A DNA stretch of 64,000 nt from positions 159,616 through 223,615 of the forward strand of contig NZ_JAGSNF010000015.1 in assembly GCF_018139485.1 (NCBI RefSeq). Direction: 5' to 3'. The notes below the pieces were generated by a model. It made no database searches and had not been told where the DNA came from. It saw only the letters and a program-made list of their open reading frames with translations. Made by a program: the position numbers and the translations under genes. Source of the stretch: Phycicoccus avicenniae (GTDB taxonomy: Bacteria > Actinomycetota > Actinomycetes > Actinomycetales > Dermatophilaceae). Each line of letters opens with the position of its first letter. The stretch's first letter is position 1. This document shows positions 25,101 to 34,716 of this stretch, piece by piece.

Positions 25101-27022
25101 TCACGCAGCCGCTCGTGCGAGCAGGACTCCCACAGCGCGACGTCGTGGACCCGCAGGCCGAAGTCGTAGACGTGGAGGACCCGACCGTCGGTGCGCTCGA
25201 CGGGGAACGGCTGCTCGTCGACGACCTCGACGCCCATGTGCGTGAAGATCGGCAGGATGTCGGTGAGCGAGAGCGGGTCGGCCCGGAAGAGCTTGAACCG
25301 GCGGATCGTGTCCGGGGCACCCGGCGGCCGGTAGAGCGCGACCGACGTGCCCTGGTCCTCGCCGAGCCGGTCGAGGTGGCTGATGTCGGCGAGCCCCTGG
25401 CTCACCGTGAACGTCTCCTCGTAGGCCGTGGGGAAGGCGCGGCCGAACCGGTCCATGAGCCGGTCGCCCTCCTCCTCGCCGTGCTTGCCGTCGAGGGCGT
25501 CGCCGAGCCGGTCGGTCCAGGTGCGGCTCACCTCGACGAGCCGCTGCTCCAGGGCCTCCTTCTCCTCCCGGTCGAGGGTGCGGACCGTCGTGCCCTTCGG
25601 CATCCGCACGACGAACTGGAGGCGGGCGAGGGCGGACTCGCTGACCCGGGCAGAGAACTCGACGTCGTCGCCGCCGAACGTCTCCTCGAGGATCGCCGCC
25701 ATCCGGGTGCGCACGGCGGTGTTGTAGCGGTCCCGCGGGATGAAGACGAGGCACGAGGCGAACCGGCCGAAGTCGTCCTCGCGGACGAAGAGCTTCGTGC
25801 GGCGCCGCTCCTGCAGCTGGGTGACGGCGAGCGCGGTCTCGTAGAGCCGGTCGACGCCGGCCTGGAAGAGCTCGTCGCGCGGGTAGGACTCGAGGACCTC
25901 GAGGAGGTCCTTGCCGGTGTGGCTGTCCGGGGCGAGGCCCGAGCGGTCGAGGACGGCCCGGACCTTCTCGGCGACGAGCGGGACGCGCAGCACCGACTCG
26001 GTGTAGGCCGTCGAGGCGTAGAGACCGAGGAAGCGGCGCTCCCCGACGACCTCGCCGCGCTCGTCGAGCTGCTTGACCCCGACGTAGTCGAGGTGGGCCG
26101 TGCGGTGGACCGTCGAGCGGGCGTTGGCCTTGGACAGCACGAGGAGGTTCTTCGTGTGCGCCTCGTCGGCGGCCCGCTCGGTGAGGACGTCGGGCGCCCG
26201 GTCGGCGGGCGGGTCGGCCTGGAGGATCCCGAGTCCGGAGCCGGCGACGGGGGCGATGACCTCGCCGTCGGGGGTCTGCTCGAGCCGGTAGTCGCGGTAG
26301 CCGAGGAAGGTGAAGTGGTTGTCGGCCATCCAGCGCAGGAACCGGGTGGCGAGGGTGACCTCCTCGGCGGCGATCCCGGCCGGGGGTGCCCCCTCGAGCT
26401 CGGCGGCGAGAACGAGGCAGCGGCTGCGCATCTTCGGCCAGTCGTCGACGGCGCGCCGGACGTCACCGAGGACGCGGCGGATCGTCGCCTCGATCTCCTC
26501 GCGGCGGGCCTCGTCGCCCTCGCGGTCGACGGACAGGAGCATCCAGGACTCGGCGCACTCCCCCGTGCCGTCCCGCCGGACGTCCTTGTCGATGTCCCGG
26601 TTCTCCACGGAGGTCACCCGCCCGCCCGCGTCGCGACGGACGACGAGCTGCGGGTGGATGATGAGGTGGATGTCGATGCCCTCCTGGACGAGGGCGCCGG
26701 TCACCGAGTCGACGAGGAAGGGCATGTCGTCGGTGACGACCTGGATGATCGTGCGCGGGTTCGACCAGCCGTCGACCTCCGTGCTCGGGTTGTAGACCCG
26801 GACGTTGGCCTCCCCCGGGCTGCGCTCCTGGGCCAGCCTCAGGTGGCTGAAGGCCGCCCCGGCGAAGGTGTCGGGGGTGCGCGAGGTCAGCTCGTCGAGC
26901 GGGGTGTACCGGAAGTACCGCTCGACGAAGCCGCGCCCCCAGCCGTCCGGTGCGAGCTCCTCGAACGCGGCGGCGATCGGGGCGAGGACGTCCTCGCGGG
27001 TGCTGGCCGGGGCGATGGTCAT
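22118..27022 (-). CDS. gdh: NAD-specific glutamate dehydrogenase, large (L_180-type) form
   Basis: A 1634-residue protein of the large NAD-glutamate dehydrogenase class, which deaminates glutamate to 2-oxoglutarate plus ammonia. The N-terminal third contains ACT-like and PAS-like regulatory regions; the catalytic part has the substrate-site motif T-G-S-K-G-G-F (K865) and the Rossmann region with G-G-N-L-G-L-S-Q; a long C-terminal domain follows. Length matches the class (about 1600 residues). The ATG at 27022 has AAGGAG about 10 nt upstream and is where homology begins; the frame is open 33 codons further. No interruption is seen. Probably a catabolic enzyme linked to glutamate and proline use, with pruA 6 kb away. 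Confidence 0.95.
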   Translation of the reverse strand: MTIAPASTREDVLAPIAAAFEELAPDGWGRGFVERYFRYTPLDELTSRTPDTFAGAAFSHLRLAQERSPGEANVRVYNPSTEVDGWSNPRTIIQVVTDDMPFLVDSVTGALVQEGIDIHLIIHPQLVVRRDAGGRVTSVENRDIDKDVRRDGTGECAESWMLLSVDREGDEARREEIEATIRRVLGDVRRAVDDWPKMRSRCLVLAAELEGAPPAGIAAEEVTLATRFLRWMADNHFTFLGYRDYRLEQTPDGEVIAPVAGSGLGILQADPPADRAPDVLTERAADEAHTKNLLVLSKANARSTVHRTAHLDYVGVKQLDERGEVVGERRFLGLYASTAYTESVLRVPLVAEKVRAVLDRSGLAPDSHTGKDLLEVLESYPRDELFQAGVDRLYETALAVTQLQERRRTKLFVREDDFGRFASCLVFIPRDRYNTAVRTRMAAILEETFGGDDVEFSARVSESALARLQFVVRMPKGTTVRTLDREEKEALEQRLVEVSRTWTDRLGDALDGKHGEEEGDRLMDRFGRAFPTAYEETFTVSQGLADISHLDRLGEDQGTSVALYRPPGAPDTIRRFKLFRADPLSLTDILPIFTHMGVEVVDEQPFPVERTDGRVLHVYDFGLRVHDVALWESCSHERLRDLFEGAVAAVWDGRAESDGFNKLVLGAQLTWRQVVVLRTVAKYLRQARATYSQDYLEDALVAHPEIARGLVEVWQVRFDPDRFADDDAGRAERSDAEDAAAEQVLEALDDVSSLDHDRIVRAFLGVIRAGLRTNFHQPGRDGAEHHPYVSVKLDPRAVPDLPAPRPQFEIFVYSPRVEGVHLRFGPVARGGLRWSDRREDFRTEILGLVKAQMVKNAVIVPTGSKGGFYAKRLPDPQVDREAWLEEGKAAYRTFISGLLDVTDNRVAGEIVPPERVVRHDGDDPYLVVAADKGTATFSDIANGVAQSYGFWLDDAFASGGSAGYDHKAMGITARGAWESVKRHFREMGVDTQREEFTVVGVGDMSGDVFGNGMLLSEHIRLVAAFDHRHVFVDPSPDAATSYAERRRLFDLPRSSWDDYDRSLVSEGGGVFPRSLKSVPVSAQIREALGLAAGTTSMTPAELIHAILLAPVDLLWNGGIGTYVKAATEGHDEIGDRANDGIRVDGRDLRVKVVGEGGNLGLSQLGRIEAAFHGVRVNTDAIDNSAGVDTSDHEVNIKILLGEVVRDGRLDTEQRNELLASMTDDVADHVLRDNYEQNVLLGNARAQEHQMVSVHERFMHWLEERGDLDRALEFLPGDAELEKRQQEGLGLKSPEFSVLVAYAKLALKEDILVSEIPDDPYFGSTLAGYFPEPIRERYAAELAEHPLRREIVTNSVVNSMVNRGGITFAYRCQEEAGAGPEQVTRAFVVCREVFGLADYVRRVEALDNEVPTAAQTALYLEIRRLMDRSVRWFLQTRPTTLDIGAEVERFAGPVADVTPTVPDLLRGDERERMLEKAAGFQEQGVPEDLAVHAATLLDLYSMLDIVDVAADTGREPGEVAALYYVVSERFGIDAMLTAVSRLAREDRWDALARGALRDDLYGVLEALTRSVLDVAGDAASDPSERYEVWAEANAGSIERATTALAGIERLETPTIAALSVALRTLRSVIRVGSAG

Positions 27023-27198
27023 CAGGGGGTCGCACTCCTTCGTCACAGGGCACCGGTCACGCGGGGAGGTCCACGCCCTCGTGCCCTCGCTCCCGAGACT
27101 AGCGACCGTCACCGGGGTCACGGGAGGGGGGCGCGGGCGGGGTGCGCGGGACCGGTGGGGCCTGTGGGCAACCCCGCGGCGCCCCGGCCCGTCCCGGC

Positions 27199-27204
27199 TA
27201 CGGT
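27199..27204 (+). promoter_or_regulatory. -10 element for the small WXG100-like gene pair
   Basis: TACGGT ends 6 nt before the GTG at 27211, as expected for a leaderless transcript. It lies in the divergent region from glutamate dehydrogenase. Confidence 0.5.
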
Positions 27205-27210
27205 GGGCGG

Positions 27211-27522
27211 GTGCCCCTGCGTCCCGACCCCGGCCGCGCCGCGAGCGCGCGTGCCCGGCTCGAGGCCCTGCGGGACGCCGTCACCGAGGTCGAGGACGAC
27301 GTGCTCGGCTGCCTCGTCGTCACCGGTGAGCCGGAGGCGCAGCGCGTCCTCGACGGCTGGCTGGACCAGGTCGCCGACACCGTCCGCGCCGTCGGCGAGA
27401 GCGCCGCGGAGGTCGTCCGCGACCTCGACCGGCTCGCGCCGGACGACGGCTCGGCCGACGGGTCGGACACCGGCGCGGCCGGCACCCCGGCGTCCGTCCT
27501 CCCCGGGGAGGAGTCCCGGTGA
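27211..27522 (+). CDS. Small helical protein, possible type VII secretion-associated
   Basis: A 103-residue, mainly helical protein (R-L-E-A-L-R-D-A-V-T-E-V-E-D-D-V; L-D-Q-V-A-D-T-V-R-A-V-G) with an acidic, Gly/Ser-rich disordered tail. There is no signal peptide. The GTG at 27211 is chosen from the TACGGT element 6 nt upstream; a longer frame from 27142 has no start support. Its stop overlaps the next gene's GTG (GTGA). In other actinobacteria such a short helical protein before a WXG100-like gene is typical of ESX-like gene sets, but I do not recognise this family. Confidence 0.65.
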   Translation: MPLRPDPGRAASARARLEALRDAVTEVEDDVLGCLVVTGEPEAQRVLDGWLDQVADTVRAVGESAAEVVRDLDRLAPDDGSADGSDTGAAGTPASVLPGEESR

Positions 27523-28037
27523 GCGTCGTCCCGGGCGACCCGGCGTCCACGAGCGCGTGCGCCGTGACGGTCGCCGCCGCCGGCCGCCGCCTCGCGGCCG
27601 CGGCGGCGCCGGTGACGGAGGCCGTCGACGACCTCGCCGAGGGCTGGGGCGGGCGCGGGTCGGTACGGCTCCGCCGGTCCGCGACGTCGGCCGCGGACGT
27701 GGCGGCCGACACGGCGGCGGAGCTGGAGCGGATGTCCCGGACCCTCCAGGACCACGCGACGGAGCTGGCCGGCCTCCTGGCCCGGGTCCGCGCCCTGGAG
27801 GACCGGGCACGGGCCGCGGGGCTCGAGGTCCGCGAGGGACGGGTCGTCCCGCCGCTCGGCATCGCCGGGGAGGCCGACGCCGCGGCGACGCTCGCCCGGG
27901 ACGAGGAGGCGCGGGCGCTGCGGTCCGACCTCGACGCCGTGCGCGCCCGGCACCGGCGCCGCCGTGCGGACCTGCTCGCGGCGCTGCGGGGCTCGACGAC
28001 CGGGCTGGCCGCGGCGTCGGACACGCTGCGCCGGTGA
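27519..28037 (+). CDS. WXG100-like helical protein, putative type VII secretion substrate or chaperone
   Basis: A 172-residue protein. The first 90 residues form a helix-turn-helix pattern around E-G-W-G-G-R-G-S at about 43-50, like the W-x-G turn of WXG100 proteins, with heptad-like Leu/Ala on both sides; a second long helical stretch with many Arg and Glu ends in G-S-T-T-G-L-A-A-A-S-D-T-L-R. The start overlaps the preceding gene by 4 nt. No export signal is recognisable at the C-terminus. Distance to the FHA-FtsK motor is 8.4 kb, so a functional link is inference only. Confidence 0.6.
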   Translation: MSVVPGDPASTSACAVTVAAAGRRLAAAAAPVTEAVDDLAEGWGGRGSVRLRRSATSAADVAADTAAELERMSRTLQDHATELAGLLARVRALEDRARAAGLEVREGRVVPPLGIAGEADAAATLARDEEARALRSDLDAVRARHRRRRADLLAALRGSTTGLAAASDTLRR

Positions 28038-28158
28038 CGCGGGTGCGGGTGACGCGGGCACCGGTGCTCCCCGTGGGTTCGGGCCCGCCGCCGGGCCGGG
28101 GCCGTCCGGCTCGGCCCTAGGATCGCGGGGACACCGTCCCCCGAGGAAGGACCCGATC

Positions 28159-28647
28159 GTGCGACTGACGAGGCGAGAGACCCTGGCCGCGGCCCCCGCG
28201 GAGGTCTACGCGACGCTCACCGACCCGCAGTTCCAGAAGGCGAAGTGCGCCGCGACGCACGCCACCTCGCACGAGGTCGACGTCGTCGAGACCGGCGTCG
28301 GGCACCGCGTCCGCGCGACGCGCGTGCTGCCCTCGGACGACCTGCCCGACGTCGCCCGCTCGTTCGTCGGCGACTCCCTCACCGTCGTCGAGACCTACGA
28401 CTGGGGTGCCGCGGCCGCGGACGGCTCGCGGGAGGCCGTCGTCGACCTGCACGTCAAGGGCGCGCCGCTCACCCTCAAGGGCACGCTGCGGCTCACGGCC
28501 GAGGGAGGCGGGACGACGGAGACGCTCGACGCCGAGCTCAAGGCCAACGTGCCGTTCGTCGGCGGCAAGATCGAGCAGGCCGCGTCCGGACCCATCGGTG
28601 AGGCCGTCGACGTCGAGCTCCGGATGCTCCGCGAGCGCCTCGGCTGA
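28159..28647 (+). CDS. DUF2505 family protein
   Basis: A 162-residue protein of the DUF2505 (polyketide cyclase/SRPBCC-like) family found in actinobacteria: the N-terminal A-A-A-P-A-E-V-Y-A-T-L-T-D-P-Q-F pattern and the central beta strands fit a helix-grip fold that binds a hydrophobic ligand. No membrane segment. GAGGAAGGA before the GTG at 28159 decides the start, and a TAGGAT -10-like hexamer lies about 40 nt upstream. Function unknown. A long palindrome follows at 28662-28715. Confidence 0.8.
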   Translation: MRLTRRETLAAAPAEVYATLTDPQFQKAKCAATHATSHEVDVVETGVGHRVRATRVLPSDDLPDVARSFVGDSLTVVETYDWGAAAADGSREAVVDLHVKGAPLTLKGTLRLTAEGGGTTETLDAELKANVPFVGGKIEQAASGPIGEAVDVELRMLRERLG

Positions 28648-28661
28648 CGCCCTCCAGGTCA

Positions 28662-28715
28662 CGTGCTACGGCGCGGTACCCGTCGTGATCACGACGGGTA
28701 CTGCGCCGTAGCACG
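28662..28715. terminator. 54-nt near-perfect palindrome, probable bidirectional terminator
   Basis: The arms 28662-28688 and 28689-28715 pair over 27 positions; the one exception (G28675 opposite T28702) is a G-U wobble on the plus-strand RNA. The centre is TGATCA, so in RNA a 4-nt loop caps a 25-bp stem. It sits between the convergent DUF2505 and pruA genes, 15 nt after the first stop. Its length far exceeds that of the other terminators here. Confidence 0.7.
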
Positions 28716-28800
28716 CGCGCCAGAGGGGTGACGGCGGGCCGTTCGGGGCGCGCGTCAGGGGTGTGACGGGGCCGGGCGGGGTGCGCGGAGGCGGGGGCCG

Positions 28801-30429
<1,629 letters not shown>

Positions 30430-30506
30430 GGAAGAGGGCTCCTCGCTCGGGTCACGACGTCGGGCCCACCACTCTCGCGCCCGGTCGGTGCCGGGCGCAA
30501 CTTCCG

Positions 30507-30932
30507 TCAGGCCCCGCCGACGAGCGCGCGGACGTCGGCGAGCTCGGTGACGTCGAACCAGAGCAGGTCCGCCGTGCCGGAGTCCCCCGGCGTCTCGTCG
30601 ACGTGGAACGACACCACCCGGGTGCGTGGGACGGGGACGGTGACCTCGACCCGGGAGGGGACGTCGGACGTGTCGGGAGCGATGACGGCGGACGCGTCGA
30701 CGTCCGCCGAGGCCACGACCCGGCGGGACCCGCCCGCGACCTGCGAGGCCTCCTCGGTCGCGGCGACCCACGCGAGGTGCTCGAGCTCCTCCTCGTCGGT
30801 GACGAGCCCGGGCGTGCCGAGCGCCGGTGTCACCCCGTGGGCACGCAGCGGGGCCGGCCCGACCTCGCCCGCCGACGCGAGGTCGTGGACGGCGGCGGGC
30901 GCCAGGGCGAGGTACACGCGGGTCAGCGGCAT
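30507..30932 (-). CDS. DUF6912-like hypothetical protein
   Basis: A 141-residue soluble protein starting M-P-L-T-R-V-Y-L-A-L and showing E-L-E-H-L-A-W-V-A-A; I believe it matches the actinobacterial DUF6912 family, whose role is unknown. No membrane segment or recognised motif. GAAGGA stands 6 nt before the ATG. It lies 48 nt downstream of the WS/DGAT gene on the same strand and may be cotranscribed with it. Confidence 0.55.
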   Translation of the reverse strand: MPLTRVYLALAPAAVHDLASAGEVGPAPLRAHGVTPALGTPGLVTDEEELEHLAWVAATEEASQVAGGSRRVVASADVDASAVIAPDTSDVPSRVEVTVPVPRTRVVSFHVDETPGDSGTADLLWFDVTELADVRALVGGA

Positions 30933-30980
30933 CGGCGGTCCTTCGTCGGGCGGTCGGGGGTCAGCGGGTGCGGTGGGCGG

Positions 30981-32420
30981 TCAGCGGGTGCGGGCCGCGG
31001 GGGCGTCGAGGAGCTCCTGGAGGGCGTCGACGAGGCCGCGGCCGAGCACGTCGGCGTCGGGCATCGCGTCCCGGTCGGCGTAGAGGCCGTAATACACCCC
31101 GCCGTCGTACGACGTGAGCCCGATCGAGAGCGCCTGCGCGGCGCCGAGCGGGGTCACCGGGTACGTCGCCGCGAGCTGGGCCCCGGCGGCGTACCGCGGG
31201 GTCTGCGGACCGGGGACGTTCGTGATGACGACGTTGTGCATCCGGCGCGAGAGCATGCCGCCGAGCCGCGCCCCGAGCGCGTGCATCGTCGGCGGGGCGA
31301 ACCCGCCGACACCGGTCAGGGCCTCCGCGGAGACGGCCCGGCGCCCGCCGGACTCGGTCTGCTGGCGCATCGAGAAGGCGATCTGGTGCAGCCGCATCGA
31401 CGGCTTCGGCTCGCCGACCGGCAGGTCGACGAAGCACGCGACGATCTCGCTGCCCGGGTGCTCGCCGTCCCCGGCGTCCGGCGCCTCGACCGACACCGGC
31501 ACGAGCGCGCGCACCGTCGTGCCGGGGTGCACCGGCTCGCCCCGGGTGAGCAGCCAGGACCGGAAGGCGCCCGCGACGGTGGCGAGGACGACGTCGTTGA
31601 TCGTCACCTCGTCGGCGAACGACCCCTGCCCCAGCCGCGAGCGGACCGTGCGGTAGTCCTCGAGGTCGGTGCCGACCATGACGTAGCGGCGGGCACGCCC
31701 CACCGGCGCGTTGAGCGGGGACGACGGCGCGGGTCGGGCCGAGACCCGGGCGACGGTGGACAGCACGTCGCCGGCGACCCCCGCGACCTTCCCGACCGTC
31801 CGCGAGACGTCCTCGATCCCGCCGCGCACGGACTCGACGAGCTGGCTCGGGGTGCGCACCGCGTCGGCGAGCGCCCCGGCGAGCAGCTCGGCCGCGGTGG
31901 GCTCGGGCCGGGGGCGCCACGCCGCGTGGACCCCGTCGTTGCCGGAGGGGTTGCCGTCGACGAGGACGTTGCCGATGTCGACGCCGTGGACGCCGTCGAC
32001 GAGGCTGTGGTGGCTCTTGGTGATGATCGCGAAGCGGTCGTCGGCGAGCCCCTCGACGAGGTAGACCTCCCACAGCGGGCGGGACCGGTCGAGCGGGCGC
32101 GGGAGGATGCGCGCCACGAGCTCCTCGAGCTGCTCGTCCGAGCCCGGACGCGGGAGCGCGCTGCGGCGGACGTGGTAGCCGATGTCGAAGGCCTGGTCGT
32201 CGACCCACACCGGGTTCGCGAGGCCACCGGGCACGGTGCGCACCCGCTGGCGGTAGCGCGGGACGTAGGCGATTCGCTCGCTGATGAGGCCGACGAGCGT
32301 GTCGAGGTCGAAGCCGCCGTCCGGGACGTCGAAGACGAGCACGGAGCCGACGTGCATCGGCGTCGCGGCGTCCTCGAGGAGGAGGAACGACGCGTCGAGC
32401 GAGCTGAGCCGGTCTGCCAC
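30981..32420 (-). CDS. Wax ester synthase/diacylglycerol acyltransferase (WS/DGAT) family protein
   Basis: A 479-residue acyltransferase. The WES/DGAT N-terminal domain contains the catalytic H-H-S-L-V-D-G (137-143, H-H-x3-D-G) and the D-A-S-F-L start motif common to the family; the C-terminal domain (V-S-V-E-A-P near 310; N-V-V-I-T-N-V-P-G-P) is typical. It transfers acyl-CoA to diacylglycerol or fatty alcohol to make storage or surface lipids at the membrane face. The start is the GTG at 32420; no clear Shine-Dalgarno or -10 is seen. The family is expanded in actinobacteria; substrate not predictable here. Confidence 0.92.
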   Translation of the reverse strand: MADRLSSLDASFLLLEDAATPMHVGSVLVFDVPDGGFDLDTLVGLISERIAYVPRYRQRVRTVPGGLANPVWVDDQAFDIGYHVRRSALPRPGSDEQLEELVARILPRPLDRSRPLWEVYLVEGLADDRFAIITKSHHSLVDGVHGVDIGNVLVDGNPSGNDGVHAAWRPRPEPTAAELLAGALADAVRTPSQLVESVRGGIEDVSRTVGKVAGVAGDVLSTVARVSARPAPSSPLNAPVGRARRYVMVGTDLEDYRTVRSRLGQGSFADEVTINDVVLATVAGAFRSWLLTRGEPVHPGTTVRALVPVSVEAPDAGDGEHPGSEIVACFVDLPVGEPKPSMRLHQIAFSMRQQTESGGRRAVSAEALTGVGGFAPPTMHALGARLGGMLSRRMHNVVITNVPGPQTPRYAAGAQLAATYPVTPLGAAQALSIGLTSYDGGVYYGLYADRDAMPDADVLGRGLVDALQELLDAPAARTR

Positions 32421-32432
32421 GGGCCTATCGTG

Positions 32433-33707
32433 TCAGACCCGCACCCGCCGCCGGCGCCCCGCGCGGGCGCCTCGTGAGCGCGCTCCGACGACCGGGGCAC
32501 GGTCGTCGAGGGCCGCGGCGAGGTCGGCCACCGCGAGGCAGAGCGGCGAGCGCGGCCGGACCTCCGGGAGCGCCCGCCCGGCGAGGACCGCGGCGTCGCA
32601 GTCGTCGGCGGCCCACGGCAGGAACCGGACGTCCTCGAGGCCGGCGAACCGGCCGAGCACGTCGCGGATCGCCCGCTCGGGCTTCGGCCCGGCGACGCCC
32701 GCCCGGACCTTGTTGACGACGACCGTCGGGGGTGGCGCGGGCAGCGTCGCGACCTCCTGGACGCCCCGGACGAGCCGCTGGAGCGAGACGGCGTCCGCGG
32801 CCCCGACGACGACGAGCGCGTCCGCCGCCTCGAGGGCGGTGAGGGCGGCGGCGTTCCGGCGCGGAGCCATCGTGTCGTAGCTCAGCTCCTCGTCGTCCTC
32901 GAGCGGGGCGGCGGTGTCGACGACGACGTGGTCGGCGACCGAGCGGGCGAGGCGCAGGACGTCCTCGACGGCGGCGGCTCGCACCTCGGGCCAGCGGTCG
33001 GCCCGCGGGAGTCCGGTGAGGACCCGCAGACCCGGCAGCGCCTCGGGGGCGAGCCGGGCGAGGCCGGGCACGTCGAGGGCCCCCTGCTCGGACGCCCGGG
33101 CCGCGGCGGCGACGCCGGGGGCCTCGTCGACGAGACCGAGCAGCTGGCTGACCGAGGCGCCCCAGGTGTCGAGGTCGACGAGGAGGGTGCGCACGCCGGC
33201 GGTCGCGAGCTGTGCGGCGAGGGTGACGGCGACGGTGCTGCGACCGGGGGCGCCGCCGGGACCCCAGACGACGGTGACCGGGGTCGGTCGCTCGGGCCGG
33301 GCAGGGAGGGGGTCCGGCGGTCCGTCGTCCGCCGCCTCCGGGACGTGGGACGTCGCCCCGTCGGCGAGCGCGGTGAGCGCGGCCCCGACCGTGGCCGCGT
33401 CGTCCTCGGGACGCAGCACCGTCGCCACCCCGAGCTGACGCAGCCGCCGTTCGCCGTCCTCGTCCTGCGGGGCGGCGAGTCCGGCGACCCGCACGCCGTG
33501 TCCGGCGAGGTGGCGCAGGGCGTCCCGGTCCAGGCCCCGCAGGTCCGGCGAGACGACGGCGACCCGGGCGACGCCGGCGGCGCCCGTCGAGAGCAGCTCC
33601 GCGAGGTCGGCGCAGCGCCGGACGAGGGTCAGCCCCGGCGCCGCCTCGAGCGCCGAGACGAGCGCCGTCTCGTGCCGGTGGGTGACCGCGGTGAGGACGC
33701 TCGTCAC
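32433..33707 (-). CDS. CpaE-like/SsD-like P-loop protein of the Tad system
   Basis: A 424-residue protein: an N-terminal receiver-like region (about 1-120) followed by a MinD/CpaE-type P-loop domain with the deviant Walker A G-P-G-G-A-P-G-R-S-T (149-158; Arg where Lys is usual, as in the Rv3660c-like group), D-L-D-T-W-G and V-V-V-D-T-A-A-P. This is the CpaE homologue that in many actinobacteria sits beside the heli_sec ATPase; here it is 18 kb from Tad locus 1 and instead follows a CpaB-like gene, overlapping it by 4 nt. Role: localisation or regulation of the secretion complex, by family. Confidence 0.8.
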   Translation of the reverse strand: MTSVLTAVTHRHETALVSALEAAPGLTLVRRCADLAELLSTGAAGVARVAVVSPDLRGLDRDALRHLAGHGVRVAGLAAPQDEDGERRLRQLGVATVLRPEDDAATVGAALTALADGATSHVPEAADDGPPDPLPARPERPTPVTVVWGPGGAPGRSTVAVTLAAQLATAGVRTLLVDLDTWGASVSQLLGLVDEAPGVAAAARASEQGALDVPGLARLAPEALPGLRVLTGLPRADRWPEVRAAAVEDVLRLARSVADHVVVDTAAPLEDDEELSYDTMAPRRNAAALTALEAADALVVVGAADAVSLQRLVRGVQEVATLPAPPPTVVVNKVRAGVAGPKPERAIRDVLGRFAGLEDVRFLPWAADDCDAAVLAGRALPEVRPRSPLCLAVADLAAALDDRAPVVGARSRGARAGRRRRVRV

Positions 33708-34375
33708 GACGCCGGCTCGGCCGGGGCCGAGGGGACGGGGACGAGGGTGATCCGGGCCCCGAGGTCGACGTCGCCGACGAGGTCGCGCACCGCGTCACGA
33801 GGTACCGCGACCCGCACGGCCCGGGTCTGGTCGGCACCGCCGATGACGGAGTCCTCCTCGGCGACGGCGACGACCGCCACGGCCGAGAGGACCTGCTCCG
33901 GACCGGCGAAGGTCTGCCGCACCACGCCCTCGGAGCCGTCGGGCCGGTTGACGTACACGTCGACGCGGTCACCCCGGGAGAGCGCCGCGGCCGACACGGC
34001 GTCGACGAGGAGCGAGATGGGCTGGACCTCGACCGCCGCGGCCTCCCCCACGCCCGCCACCGGGACGAGCTCGCCGGCGCTCAGCCCGCGCAGCGCGTAG
34101 GTGTCGGGCGGCAGCTCCTCGCGGGCCGAGAGGTAGCGGCCCTCGAGGTCGCCGAGCTGGACCCGGGCGACGGTCACCGAGGCGGCCGTGACCTGCTCCC
34201 CCGGGGCGATGAAGCCGGTGGCGGTGTAGACGGGCACGCGGTCGTCGGCGCGGGCGACGACCACCGCGCCGAGGACGGTGGACAGGATGACGAGCAGGAC
34301 CCCCACGAGCAGGCGCGAGTCACGCCAGGACGGCGCGCGCAGCCTCGAGGCCGATGACGTCGGCAGCTGGCTCAT
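33704..34375 (-). CDS. SAF domain-containing CpaB-like protein
   Basis: A 223-residue protein with one N-terminal membrane helix (about 22-42) and an SAF domain (V-P-V-Y-T-A-T-G-F-I-A-P-G-E-Q-V to about 110) and then a CpaB-type beta region with G-D-R-V-D-V-Y-V-N. CpaB/RcpC proteins act outside the membrane in Flp pilus assembly. It overlaps the cpaE-like gene by 4 nt and starts at an ATG with CAGAAT 7 nt upstream. With the next gene it may be the missing part of Tad locus 1. Confidence 0.75.
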   Translation of the reverse strand: MSQLPTSSASRLRAPSWRDSRLLVGVLLVILSTVLGAVVVARADDRVPVYTATGFIAPGEQVTAASVTVARVQLGDLEGRYLSAREELPPDTYALRGLSAGELVPVAGVGEAAAVEVQPISLLVDAVSAAALSRGDRVDVYVNRPDGSEGVVRQTFAGPEQVLSAVAVVAVAEEDSVIGGADQTRAVRVAVPRDAVRDLVGDVDLGARITLVPVPSAPAEPAS

Positions 34376-34382
34376 GGGCCCG

Positions 34383-34388
34383 ATTCTG
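34383..34388 (-). promoter_or_regulatory. -10 element for the cpaB/cpaE-like operon
   Basis: CAGAAT on the minus strand, 7 nt before the ATG at 34375; candidate leaderless start. Confidence 0.35.
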
Positions 34389-34464
34389 ACGCAGTGGCGC
34401 CCGCTGCGCCCCCCGACCGGGCGAGCCTGTGGACGACGGCCGGGGCCGCGCCGGGGTGCGGTGG

Positions 34465-34470
34465 CACACT
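34465..34470 (+). promoter_or_regulatory. -10 element for the HTH gene
   Basis: CACACT ends 6 nt before the GTG at 34477, the same hexamer and spacing as at 1728-1733. Confidence 0.45.
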
Positions 34471-34476
34471 GGCCCG

Positions 34477-34707
34477 GTGCCCCGCCGCTTCATCCCGCTG
34501 ACCGAGGTCTCCGAGATCCTCGACATCTCCGCCGCGCAGGCCTACGCGCTCGTGCGCAGTGGCGACCTGCCGGCGATCAAGGTCGGCGGGCGCGGCCAGT
34601 GGCGGGTCGAGACGAGCGAGCTCGAGAGCTACATCCAGCGGATGTACGCCGAGACCCGCGAGTTCGTGTCCACCCGCGGCGAGGACCCCGAGGCCCCGCG
34701 CGCCTGA
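34477..34707 (+). CDS. Helix-turn-helix (excisionase/MerR-like HTH_17) DNA-binding protein
   Basis: A 76-residue protein: the N-terminal winged helix-turn-helix is F-I-P-L-T-E-V-S-E-I-L-D-I-S-A-A-Q-A-Y-A-L-V-R-S-G split into a recognition helix and the wing L-P-A-I-K-V-G-G-R-G-Q-W-R-V. This is an excisionase-type domain used by small regulators; it is not evidence of a phage here, since no integrase or att site is seen. The start is the GTG at 34477, supported by CACACT 6 nt upstream. It is divergent from the cpaB-like gene, so it could regulate it. Confidence 0.8.
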   Translation: MPRRFIPLTEVSEILDISAAQAYALVRSGDLPAIKVGGRGQWRVETSELESYIQRMYAETREFVSTRGEDPEAPRA

Positions 34708-34716
34708 GGCTGCCGC

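Noticed and set aside
23246..28120. A 1624-residue plus-strand open frame
   Set aside because: Antisense of the NAD-glutamate dehydrogenase; long because high-GC antisense frames lack stop codons.
34428..34436. Third DnaA-like box
   Set aside because: One mismatch to the consensus, single copy, and such 9-mers are expected by chance in high-GC DNA.
34477..34707. Phage excisionase
   Set aside because: The domain is shared with ordinary small regulators. No integrase, attachment site or phage gene nearby.
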